From the NCBI GenBank assembly GCA_964563975.1, contig CAZLZJ010000046.1:1-17988 (forward strand): a DNA stretch of 17,988 nt, given 5' to 3'. Positions 9,456 through 15,943 of this stretch are shown here, piece after piece. The notes beneath the pieces were generated by a model, which saw only the letters and a list, made by a program, of their open reading frames with translations, was not told the DNA's origin and made no database searches. Position numbers and translations under genes: made by a program. How positions within the stretch are numbered: the stretch's first letter is position 1; the number at the start of each line of letters is the position of its first letter. The stretch comes from JAAYJR01 sp964563975. GTDB taxonomy: Bacteria > Bacteroidota > Bacteroidia > Bacteroidales > Prolixibacteraceae.

Positions 9456-11000
9456 CTAAAAAGGAGGAATGCCATGTTTTTTATTGGGAAGAAATATATT
9501 CTTATTTTCAGAAACTTTCAGCCCGTGTAATATTCTTCCCCGTGTTTCTTTTGGTTCAATTACCTCATCTATATATCCTTGTGCTGCTGCCACATATGGA
9601 TTGGCAAATTTCTCCTTATACTCCCTGATTTTTTGCTGACGCACTTTTTCAGGATTTTCCGCTTCAGAGATCTCTTTGCGGAAAACAATATTTGCCGCAC
9701 CTTCAGGTCCCATAACAGCAATTTCTGCTGTTGGCCAGGCAAAAACAAAGTCTGCCCGCAGATGTCTGGAATTCATTGCAATATAACCTCCTCCATAAGC
9801 TTTTCTTATAATCACGGTAATCTTTGGTACTGTGGCTTCACTGTAAGCATATAACATTTTTGCCCCATGCCTGATAACCCCCGCATGCTCCTGATCAACA
9901 CCCGGCATATAACCAGGAAGGTCTTCAAGTGTAACAATCGGAATATTAAAAGCATCGCAATAGCGTATAAAACGGGCAGCTTTATCGGAGCTGTCGGTAT
10001 CGAGCACCCCGGCCATAACCATTGGCTGATTAGCCACAAATCCTACTGTTTCACCTTCCATTCTTCCAAAGCCGATAATAATATTTGGTGCAAAAAGCTC
10101 CATTATTTCAAAAAATTCCGAGTTATCGGTAATTGACATTATGATCTCTCTCATATCATAGGGTAAGCGCGGATCGGAAGGAACAATATCTTCAATCTTC
10201 TTCCCTTTACGGGGTGGCTTAGGAGGAAATGGCAATGCCTTAGAAACATTGTTACGGGGAATAAAGCTGATTAATTTTTTGATTTGTTCGAAGCACTCCT
10301 GTTCACTTGTAGCATAAAAATGAGCGTTACCGGTAATTTCAGCATGAACTTTAGCGCCCCCAAGCTCTTCCATGCTGATCTCTTCACCAAGAACACTCTT
10401 AATAACACCCGGACCTGTAATGAACATTTTTGAAATATTTTCAACTACAAACACAAAATCGGTAAGCGCCGGAGAATAGACAGCCCCTCCTGCACAAGGT
10501 CCGAGAATAACTGAAATTTGAGGAATTACTCCGGAAGAAAGGGTATTCCTGAAAAATATCTCTCCATACCCTGCAAGAGAATTCACTCCCTCCTGGATCC
10601 TGGCTCCGCCTGAATCATTGATACCAATAAGCGGAACTCTCATTTTCAAAGCATGATCCATTATTTTAGTAATCTTTCGGGCATGCATCAGCCCGAGAGA
10701 ACCTCCTGCCACAGTAAAATCCTGCGCAAAAATACAAACAGGCTTATTATATATTGTTCCCGTACCTATTATCACGCCGTCACCGTGAAGCACTTTTGTC
10801 TCCATGCCAAAGTCTTTGGCGCTATGCTCCACAAAGAGGTCATATTCATAAAATGAATTTTTATCAAGTATTGCAACTATCCGCTCACGGGCAGTAAGCT
10901 TACCCATTTGTGCCTGTTTCTCAATGGCTTTATCTCCTCCTCCTTTTTGAACTTCCCTCTTTCTTTTTCTAAGGTAAAGAACATTACTTCTTATTGACAT
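9456..11000 (-). CDS. Acyl-CoA carboxylase, carboxyltransferase (beta) subunit, PccB/MmdA family
   Basis: Carboxyltransferase that moves CO2 between carboxybiotin and an acyl-CoA such as propionyl-CoA/methylmalonyl-CoA or acetyl-CoA. It is 514 aa, the normal length for the fused crotonase-like pair. The N-terminal half carries KLTARERI (34-41), NDSGGARIQEGV (128-139) and the first oxyanion region GPCAGGAVYSPA (167-178). The C-terminal half carries TDSSDKAARF, EDLPGYMPG (359-367), the second oxyanion region AYGGGYIAMNS (401-411) and AWPTAEIAVMGPEGAAN (421-437). These fit the propionyl-CoA carboxylase beta / methylmalonyl-CoA decarboxylase alpha family. A membrane-bound sodium-pumping decarboxylase would normally be accompanied by OadG- and OadB-like subunits, and neither is present. 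A soluble carboxylase is therefore more likely, with its biotin carboxylase encoded elsewhere. First gene of an operon with the biotin carrier and mfd. Confidence 0.92.
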   Translation of the reverse strand: MSIRSNVLYLRKRKREVQKGGGDKAIEKQAQMGKLTARERIVAILDKNSFYEYDLFVEHSAKDFGMETKVLHGDGVIIGTGTIYNKPVCIFAQDFTVAGGSLGLMHARKITKIMDHALKMRVPLIGINDSGGARIQEGVNSLAGYGEIFFRNTLSSGVIPQISVILGPCAGGAVYSPALTDFVFVVENISKMFITGPGVIKSVLGEEISMEELGGAKVHAEITGNAHFYATSEQECFEQIKKLISFIPRNNVSKALPFPPKPPRKGKKIEDIVPSDPRLPYDMREIIMSITDNSEFFEIMELFAPNIIIGFGRMEGETVGFVANQPMVMAGVLDTDSSDKAARFIRYCDAFNIPIVTLEDLPGYMPGVDQEHAGVIRHGAKMLYAYSEATVPKITVIIRKAYGGGYIAMNSRHLRADFVFAWPTAEIAVMGPEGAANIVFRKEISEAENPEKVRQQKIREYKEKFANPYVAAAQGYIDEVIEPKETRGRILHGLKVSENKNIFLPNKKHGIPPF

Positions 11001-11088
11001 ATTGCCTTATTGTTACAATTTATAAAAAGGATTATATTTTTTTATGCAGGATAAAACTAATCATTTTTTTTATATGATTAAAAGTTTA

Positions 11089-11096
11089 CAAAGGTA
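11089..11096 (-). promoter_or_regulatory. Candidate -7 element for the carboxylase-mfd operon
   Basis: The minus strand reads TACCTTTG here, matching the Bacteroidota -7 consensus TAnnTTTG. It lies about 90 bases upstream of the carboxyltransferase ATG and just downstream, in the minus sense, of the hairpin cluster that follows the LptF/LptG-family gene. No TTTG -33 box is evident 19-21 bases further up, so confidence is modest. Confidence 0.35.
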
Positions 11097-11110
11097 TCAG
11101 ATAACCTGCC

Positions 11111-11124
11111 CCGGCTTTAGCCGG
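11111..11124. repeat. GC-rich hairpin CCGGC-TTTA-GCCGG
   Basis: A perfect 5-bp stem with a four-base loop (or a 6-bp stem with two). It is the only strongly GC-rich block in the 231-base gap between the LptF/LptG-family gene and the carboxyltransferase gene. It has no adjacent T-run in either direction, so it is not a classical intrinsic terminator. It may act with the two hairpins at 11155-11218 to separate the two minus-strand operons. Confidence 0.5.
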
Positions 11125-11154
11125 AAGAACCCGCAAAATTTTATCATGGTCGTT

Positions 11155-11218
11155 TATCCCGGTTAAAATCGGGATATTCGTTTCATTGTACTCTTTTATC
11201 CCGGTTTTATTCGGGATA
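11155..11218. repeat. Tandem pair of near-identical hairpins (REP-like)
   Basis: Two 22-base inverted repeats occupy 11155-11176 and 11197-11218, 42 bases apart start to start. Each has the same perfect 7-bp stem TATCCCG/CGGGATA and an 8-base loop (GTTAAAAT in the first, GTTTTATT in the second). They match at 19 of 22 positions and differ only within the loop. They begin 14 bases past the stop of the LptF/LptG-family gene. Lacking U-tracts, they look more like a repetitive extragenic palindrome or an RNA-stabilising 3' structure than an intrinsic terminator. The repeats are seen directly; the role is inferred. Confidence 0.65.
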
Positions 11219-11231
11219 CCTGCTCTATTGA

Positions 11232-12317
11232 CTATCTTGCAGCCCACCTGAAAACAATAAATGCTATAATGCTATATCCTAAGTTAGGTATCCAGACTGC
11301 CAGCAACGGAGGTGCATTACCATTTACCGCAAATACAGTAGATACCTGCATAAACATTAAATAAGAAAAACTTAACAACAAGCCAAGCCCCAGGTGAAGA
11401 CCCAGCCCCCCTTTTATTTTTCTTGATGCCAGCCCCACCCCAATTATTGTAAGTATAAATGAAGAAAACGGACCGGCAATACGTTTATGTTTTTCAATCT
11501 CCCACTCAACTGTATTGATTCCCCTCATTTTCATTTTTGCTATCTCCGCTTTTAATGCCGGAGTTGTATAGCTTTCCATTTCATTTTTCATGATTTTGTA
11601 ATCATCCGGGCTCATTATGAGAGTGGTATCAATACGGTATCCCTTTTCAATCTCTTCATGAGTATCATAAATTTTTCTTCTCCACCAATTATTTAATATC
11701 CATTTGCCACTTTCCTCATCCCACCTGATATTTTCTGCAGTTAATTTTTCAACAAGTTTGGAATCCTCAAAATGTTCAATAGTAAACCTGTACCCCACAT
11801 TTCCCTGGCTGTAACTTTGCATATAAATAAAAATTCCCGGCTCTATCTGCCTGTGAATATTCCGTTCATCTGATACTGTCTGCCTGTTATTGTCAATATA
11901 AAATTGCTTAAACAGGTTAAGTGTATGATTTGCAGGAGGAATTATATAGTTACCCAACACGAAAGAGAACAGTGCAATAAAAAATGCAGACACCAAATAG
12001 GGCCTCATTAATCTGGCATACGACATACCGCTGCTTATAATGGCAATTATTTCTGTATTATAAGCCATTTTGGAAGTGAAATATATTACGGCAATAAAAG
12101 TAAACAGCGGGCTGAAAAGATTTGCAAAATAAGGAATGAAATTAAAATAATATTCTGAAATAATGGTTAGCCATGAGATATCTTTTGACAGAAATTCATC
12201 AAGGTTTTCGGACATATCAAAAACAACTGCAATACTTAATATCAATGCAATTGCATAAAAAAAAGTACCAAGAAACTTTTTAGTTATATAAATATCGATT
12301 GTTTTATAAAACTTCAT
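11232..12317 (-). CDS. LptF/LptG-family permease (YjgP/YjgQ), LPS export
   Basis: Inner-membrane permease of the lipopolysaccharide transport machine. With the LptB ATPase it extracts LPS and passes it to the LptC/A bridge. At 361 aa it has the family layout: TM1 at about 17-35, TM2 at about 58-80, TM3 at about 103-122, a periplasmic beta-jellyroll at about 130-270, and three C-terminal TM segments at about 282-298, 305-325 and 336-357. The N-terminal IDIYITKKFLGTFF and the segment YNTEIIAIISSGMSYARLMRP (about 86-106) are the best family signatures; the latter forms the coupling helix facing LptB. Whether it is the F or the G paralogue cannot be said. It starts 5 bases after the tgt stop, so the two form an operon. 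Confidence 0.92.
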   Translation of the reverse strand: MKFYKTIDIYITKKFLGTFFYAIALILSIAVVFDMSENLDEFLSKDISWLTIISEYYFNFIPYFANLFSPLFTFIAVIYFTSKMAYNTEIIAIISSGMSYARLMRPYLVSAFFIALFSFVLGNYIIPPANHTLNLFKQFYIDNNRQTVSDERNIHRQIEPGIFIYMQSYSQGNVGYRFTIEHFEDSKLVEKLTAENIRWDEESGKWILNNWWRRKIYDTHEEIEKGYRIDTTLIMSPDDYKIMKNEMESYTTPALKAEIAKMKMRGINTVEWEIEKHKRIAGPFSSFILTIIGVGLASRKIKGGLGLHLGLGLLLSFSYLMFMQVSTVFAVNGNAPPLLAVWIPNLGYSIIAFIVFRWAAR

Positions 12318-12322
12318 AATAT

Positions 12323-13450
12323 TTATAATCTTTTGCTTAACTTTTTTACCATCTCATTTTTCCAACTTTTAAAGTTACCATTAATTATCTTTTCTCTTGC
12401 TTCATTGACTAACCGGATATAAAAAGAGAGATTATGGTAACTGGCTATCTGTGCGCCTAACATTTCATTGGAAATTATCAAATGCCTGAGATATGCTTTT
12501 GAATATCTATCTACAAAAGAGGTGCCGTTTTTATCAATAGGCGAATGGTCATGTGCCCATTTTTGGTTTCGCATATTAATAACTCCTTCAGAGGTAAATA
12601 TCATTCCATTTCTTCCATTTCGGGTAGGCATTACACAGTCAAACATATCAATGCCACGATCAACAGCCTCCAATATATTTACCGGAGTCCCAACACCCAT
12701 CAGGTATCTGGGCTTATCTTCCGGGAGCTCTGCCGTCACTATTTCAGTCATTTCATACATCACCTCTTCAGGCTCTCCGACTGAAAGACCGCCAATTGCA
12801 TATCCACCGGCCTCATAAGAACTTACATGAACAGCAGCTTCTTTTCGCAAATCAGGAAAAACACCACCCTGAACAATAGGAAAAAGAGTCTGTGGGTAAC
12901 CATAAAGAGAGTCTGTTTTTTCAAAACGGTCGAAACATCTTTTCAACCATCTGTGTGTAAGCTCCATTGACTTTTTTGCATATTCATAATCAGCACTTCC
13001 CGGGGTACATTCATCAAAAGCCATGATTATATCAGCACCTATTGAACGTTGAATATCTATTACCTTTTCAGGAGTAAAAAAATGGTAAGAGCCGTCGATA
13101 TGCGACTGGAACCTGACTCCTTCATCACTTAACTTACACATAGCTCCCAGTGAAAAAACCTGATAACCACCACTGTCAGTCAGCAGCGGCCCTTCCCACA
13201 TACTAAACTTATGAAGCCCTCCGGCTTCTTCGAGAATTTGAATCCCCGGACGGAGGTAAAGATGATAAGCGTTACCAAGTATTATATCAGCTTTAATATC
13301 TTTTTTAAGATCTTTAGTATAAATACCTTTAACCGAACCGGCTGTTCCTACAGGCATAAATACAGGTGTTTCAAATTCTCCGTGCCCCGTAGCTATTACT
13401 CCTGCCCTTGCATGGGAATCATTTGCCGTTGATATCAGCCTGAAATTCAT
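12323..13450 (-). CDS. tgt: Queuine/preQ1 tRNA-ribosyltransferase (TGT), zinc-cysteine-less variant
   Basis: Exchanges guanine 34 of tRNAs with GUN anticodons for a queuosine precursor. It is 375 aa, full length. Substrate and catalytic residues are in place: Asp92 in DSGGYQVFS, Asp146 and Cys148 in AFDECTP, Gln194 in PIVQGG, Gly220-Gly221 and Val224 in IGGLSVGE, and the nucleophile Asp271 in FDCVMPTRNGRNG. Cys148 and Val224 suggest a bacterial preQ1-type pocket. The structural zinc site is altered. Where most bacterial TGTs have CxCxxC after PLDPE, this protein has Gly309, Ser311 and Asp314; only the fourth ligand, His339 (SYHNL), remains. I recall that other Bacteroidota Tgt proteins look similar, so this is probably a clade trait, not decay. 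It is the first gene of an operon with the Lpt permease. Confidence 0.95.
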   Translation of the reverse strand: MNFRLISTANDSHARAGVIATGHGEFETPVFMPVGTAGSVKGIYTKDLKKDIKADIILGNAYHLYLRPGIQILEEAGGLHKFSMWEGPLLTDSGGYQVFSLGAMCKLSDEGVRFQSHIDGSYHFFTPEKVIDIQRSIGADIIMAFDECTPGSADYEYAKKSMELTHRWLKRCFDRFEKTDSLYGYPQTLFPIVQGGVFPDLRKEAAVHVSSYEAGGYAIGGLSVGEPEEVMYEMTEIVTAELPEDKPRYLMGVGTPVNILEAVDRGIDMFDCVMPTRNGRNGMIFTSEGVINMRNQKWAHDHSPIDKNGTSFVDRYSKAYLRHLIISNEMLGAQIASYHNLSFYIRLVNEAREKIINGNFKSWKNEMVKKLSKRL

Positions 13451-13571
13451 TACCTCTTTTTTATTTATGAGGTCAAATATAGCTATTATATAAAAAAGAT
13501 GTTTTTGATAAATTAATTTTGATATTGAATCGATTGTTTACATTTTTGATAAATATTTAGAAAAATAATTA
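13451..13571. promoter_or_regulatory. Divergent intergenic region with candidate promoters for tgt and the GT2 operon
   Basis: This 121-base AT-rich gap separates two divergent operons. On the minus strand TATATTTG at 13481-13474 matches TAnnTTTG and lies 23 bases before the tgt ATG. On the plus strand TAATTTTG at 13514-13521 matches the same consensus, 50 bases before the GT2 ATG. Neither has a clear TTTG -33 box at the expected 19-21 base spacing, so both calls rest on one element each. Confidence 0.35.
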
Positions 13572-14723
13572 ATGCTGAAATCAATTCAAACTGCAATTAT
13601 GCAGATAGAGACTCACGAATGGGCAGTGCTGTATATTTTTTGTGTTATATATATCTTCAGAATTTTTTATCACTTTGCCTTTATCGGAAAAGTATTTTTT
13701 AAAAAATTAAAAATTGCTACCGGCGGAATGCCTCTTTCGCTCATATTAACAGTCAGGAATGAAGAAAAAAATATAAGTAACTATCTGCCACCTGTATTGG
13801 AGGCAAAAGATGCAAAATTTGAACTTATTGCCGTTGATGACTATTCAGGAGATAACTCAGCAATTTTGCTTGGTTCATTAAAAGAGAAATACAGACACTT
13901 AAAGATTTCTTCATTGAATCAGGAGATATTGAACTCTGTAAAAATGGCTCAGAATATTGCAATAAAAGCTTCCGAATATGACTGGATAATGGTAATTCCT
14001 CCTTCGGTAAGTAAATTTAATCCTGAATGGCTGCAAGCAGTAACATCCTCACTTAACCACTATAGTGATATTATTGTTAATTATTCAAACTTGGAGCACA
14101 CCGGGTCACTGTTCAATATTCTCTTCAGGGTTGAATATTTTCTACAACAAATTAAAAGTGCCGGGTATATTGCAAACGGGCTATCTTTCATTATTACAGA
14201 AGAAAACGTTGCCTTTAGAAAAGAAAAATATTATGCTTCCGGAGGATATCGCCACAAGATAAGTGAACCGTATGCAAACTTAGAGCTGCTGATCAACACT
14301 TTTATAAATAAAAAGAGCACAAAAATTAATTTTGATAAAAAGACCACAATATTTAAAAATGAAAATATCGGGGCATCAGATTTTTTTGATCTGTTAAAAA
14401 AAGAGATAAGAATAAGAAAGCATCTGAGTTTTTCGAAAAAGGCAATTTTAACTATTGAAGAGTTTACAGAGTGCATCTTTCTGCCGTTAATGGCAACAAT
14501 TTACTTTATAATACCCCCTCTTCTTCCCCTTTTGGCATTACTTTATATTTTAATGATTTCAACAAAATTATTTATCATAAAAAAAGCTCTCAAGCGTTTG
14601 AATGAAAGTAAATTATTATTATCTTCGTTAATATGTGCATTGTTTTTACCATGCCTGAAGTTGGGATACCGTTTTTACTATACTCATTTCACCCTTAATA
14701 AAAAATGCAAAAGCAAAAGATAA
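13572..14723 (+). CDS. GT2-fold membrane glycosyltransferase-like protein with lost catalytic motifs
   Basis: Membrane protein of 383 aa with the layout of a processive-type family 2 glycosyltransferase. There is one N-terminal TM helix (about 16-37), a cytosolic GT-A domain (about 53-260) and C-terminal hydrophobic segments (about 303-335 and 345-368). The start of the GT-A fold is recognisable: LSLILTVRNEEKNI (55-68) and ELIAVDDYSGDNSA (84-97, Asp89-Asp90). The segment that should hold the metal-binding DxD (usually TDAD before xP..WL) reads VIPPSVSKFNPEWL (141-154). The acidic acceptor motif (usually GDDDLF) reads SEPYANLELL (231-240). The later basic helix with Arg-x-Lys-His (281-284) is kept. 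It may be a non-catalytic or regulatory GT2 relative, or use another mechanism. The reading frame is intact, so it is not a pseudogene. Its end overlaps the sigma-factor gene by 19 bases. Confidence 0.8.
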   Translation: MLKSIQTAIMQIETHEWAVLYIFCVIYIFRIFYHFAFIGKVFFKKLKIATGGMPLSLILTVRNEEKNISNYLPPVLEAKDAKFELIAVDDYSGDNSAILLGSLKEKYRHLKISSLNQEILNSVKMAQNIAIKASEYDWIMVIPPSVSKFNPEWLQAVTSSLNHYSDIIVNYSNLEHTGSLFNILFRVEYFLQQIKSAGYIANGLSFIITEENVAFRKEKYYASGGYRHKISEPYANLELLINTFINKKSTKINFDKKTTIFKNENIGASDFFDLLKKEIRIRKHLSFSKKAILTIEEFTECIFLPLMATIYFIIPPLLPLLALLYILMISTKLFIIKKALKRLNESKLLLSSLICALFLPCLKLGYRFYYTHFTLNKKCKSKR

Positions 14724-15313
14724 ATTTGTCGCCGAAAGCCAGCCGGGATTATATTCTGGTGAAAATGGCTTTAGACGGAGACGAAAATGCTTTTGCCAGG
14801 TTACTTGCACGATACAAAGACACTATATATTATATGTTACTGAAGATGGTTAACAATAAAAGTGATGCTGAAGATTTGACACTTGAAGCCTTTGGCAAAG
14901 CTTTTAAAAACTTGCACCAGTATTCCCCCACTTATGCTTTCAGTACATGGTTATTCAGAATTGCTTCCAACAATTGCATTGACTTCTTAAGGAAAAAAAA
15001 AGGAACATATATCCCTATCGATAACGATTCGGTAAATTATGAAGAGGGAGAAGCTGTAAAACTAAGATCAAAAGATCTAAATCCGGAGGAAAAACTTATC
15101 CGTAAACAAAAAGCAATTCTGCTGCAGCGGGTAGTCAGAAAGTTAAAACCGCGCTACCGTATCCTTGTAGAATTAAGGTATTTCAAAGAATACTCTTATG
15201 AGGAGATAGCCAAGGAGTTGAATCTGCCCCTTGGCACCGTGAAAGCACAACTTTTCAGGGCCCGTGAAATTTTGTTTAAGTTAATTGACAATACAGAAAT
15301 TGACAACAGGTAA
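14705..15313 (+). CDS. ECF-type RNA polymerase sigma-70 factor
   Basis: Alternative sigma factor of 202 aa with only regions 2 and 4, the hallmark of the extracytoplasmic-function group. Region 2 spans about 24-98: core-binding DAEDLTLEAFGKAFKNL (54-70) and the -10 recognition/melting helix FSTWLFRIASNNCIDFLRKK (79-98). A charged linker (about 100-135) leads to region 4 at about 145-195, with the -35 helix-turn-helix EYSYEEIAKELNLPLGTVKAQ (162-182). Its ATG lies inside the last 19 bases of the GT2-like gene, and rsmG follows after 5 bases, so all three are probably one transcript. No anti-sigma gene is adjacent, and there is no extra C-terminal domain. How it is held inactive, if it is, is not shown here. 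The regulon is unknown. Confidence 0.93.
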   Translation: MQKQKINLSPKASRDYILVKMALDGDENAFARLLARYKDTIYYMLLKMVNNKSDAEDLTLEAFGKAFKNLHQYSPTYAFSTWLFRIASNNCIDFLRKKKGTYIPIDNDSVNYEEGEAVKLRSKDLNPEEKLIRKQKAILLQRVVRKLKPRYRILVELRYFKEYSYEEIAKELNLPLGTVKAQLFRAREILFKLIDNTEIDNR

Positions 15314-15318
15314 TTCTT

Positions 15319-15939
15319 ATGGATATCATTTTAACTTACTTTCGTGAACTGACCTCAGATCAAATAAGACAATACAGCTTATTGGGACCTTTATATAATG
15401 AATGGAATTCAAAAATAAATGTGATCTCCAGGAAAGACATTTCAAAACTGTATGAGCGCCATATTCTTCACTCGCTGGCAATTGGAAAGTTTATCAAATT
15501 CATGCCGGGAACCAAAGTCCTTGATGCCGGTACCGGCGGCGGCTTCCCGGGGATCCCCCTGGCGATCCTTTTTCCGGAGGTACAATTTCACCTTATCGAT
15601 TCCGTTGGCAAAAAAATTAAAGTTGTTAATGAAGTGGCCTTAGCTGCAGGAATAAAAAATATAACTACTGAACAAGTTCGCCTTGAAAACCTGAAATATA
15701 AGTATGACTTTATTGTAAGCCGTGCAGTCGCCGAATTACCGCAATTTGCAAAATGGGCAAAAAAAAATATATCTCCCGTAAATAAAAATGCCATTCCAAA
15801 TGGAGTTCTTTATTTAAAGGGCGGAGATCTTTCATCAGAAATAAAACCATTTAAAAAAAGGGTAATTATAGAAGACCTTTCTCAATATTTTAAAGAAGAA
15901 TATTTTAAAACAAAAAAACTGGTTTATATTGATTTTTAA
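15319..15939 (+). CDS. rsmG: 16S rRNA (guanine-527-N7)-methyltransferase RsmG
   Basis: SAM-dependent enzyme that adds the N7 methyl group to G527 in the 530 loop of 16S rRNA. Loss of this modification gives low-level streptomycin resistance in other bacteria. It is 206 aa, the usual length. The RsmG signatures are clear: ERHILHSLAI (46-55), the SAM-binding loop KVLDAGTGGGFPGIPLAI (66-83), the acidic residue Asp94 (HLIDSVGKK) and IVSRAVAEL (132-140). The C-terminal YLKGG (165-169) is the usual closing motif. It follows the sigma-factor gene by 5 bases and is last in its operon. Its stop is only 4 bases from the stop of the convergent phosphofructokinase gene, leaving no room for a dedicated terminator. 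Confidence 0.96.
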   Translation: MDIILTYFRELTSDQIRQYSLLGPLYNEWNSKINVISRKDISKLYERHILHSLAIGKFIKFMPGTKVLDAGTGGGFPGIPLAILFPEVQFHLIDSVGKKIKVVNEVALAAGIKNITTEQVRLENLKYKYDFIVSRAVAELPQFAKWAKKNISPVNKNAIPNGVLYLKGGDLSSEIKPFKKRVIIEDLSQYFKEEYFKTKKLVYIDF

Positions 15940-15943
15940 CAGT

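Noticed and set aside
9377..9475. N-terminal extension of the biotin carrier from upstream ATGs at 9475 or 9421
   Set aside because: The extra residues look like translated spacer, and the 9475 start overlaps the carboxyltransferase gene. A GGAGG on the minus strand near 9445 is about 21 bases from the 9421 ATG, too far to support it.
9461..9476. Plus-strand AAGGAGG followed by ATG, resembling a ribosome binding site and start
   Set aside because: The frame closes after 18 codons and is antisense to the end of the carboxyltransferase gene, where the bases are explained by its codons.
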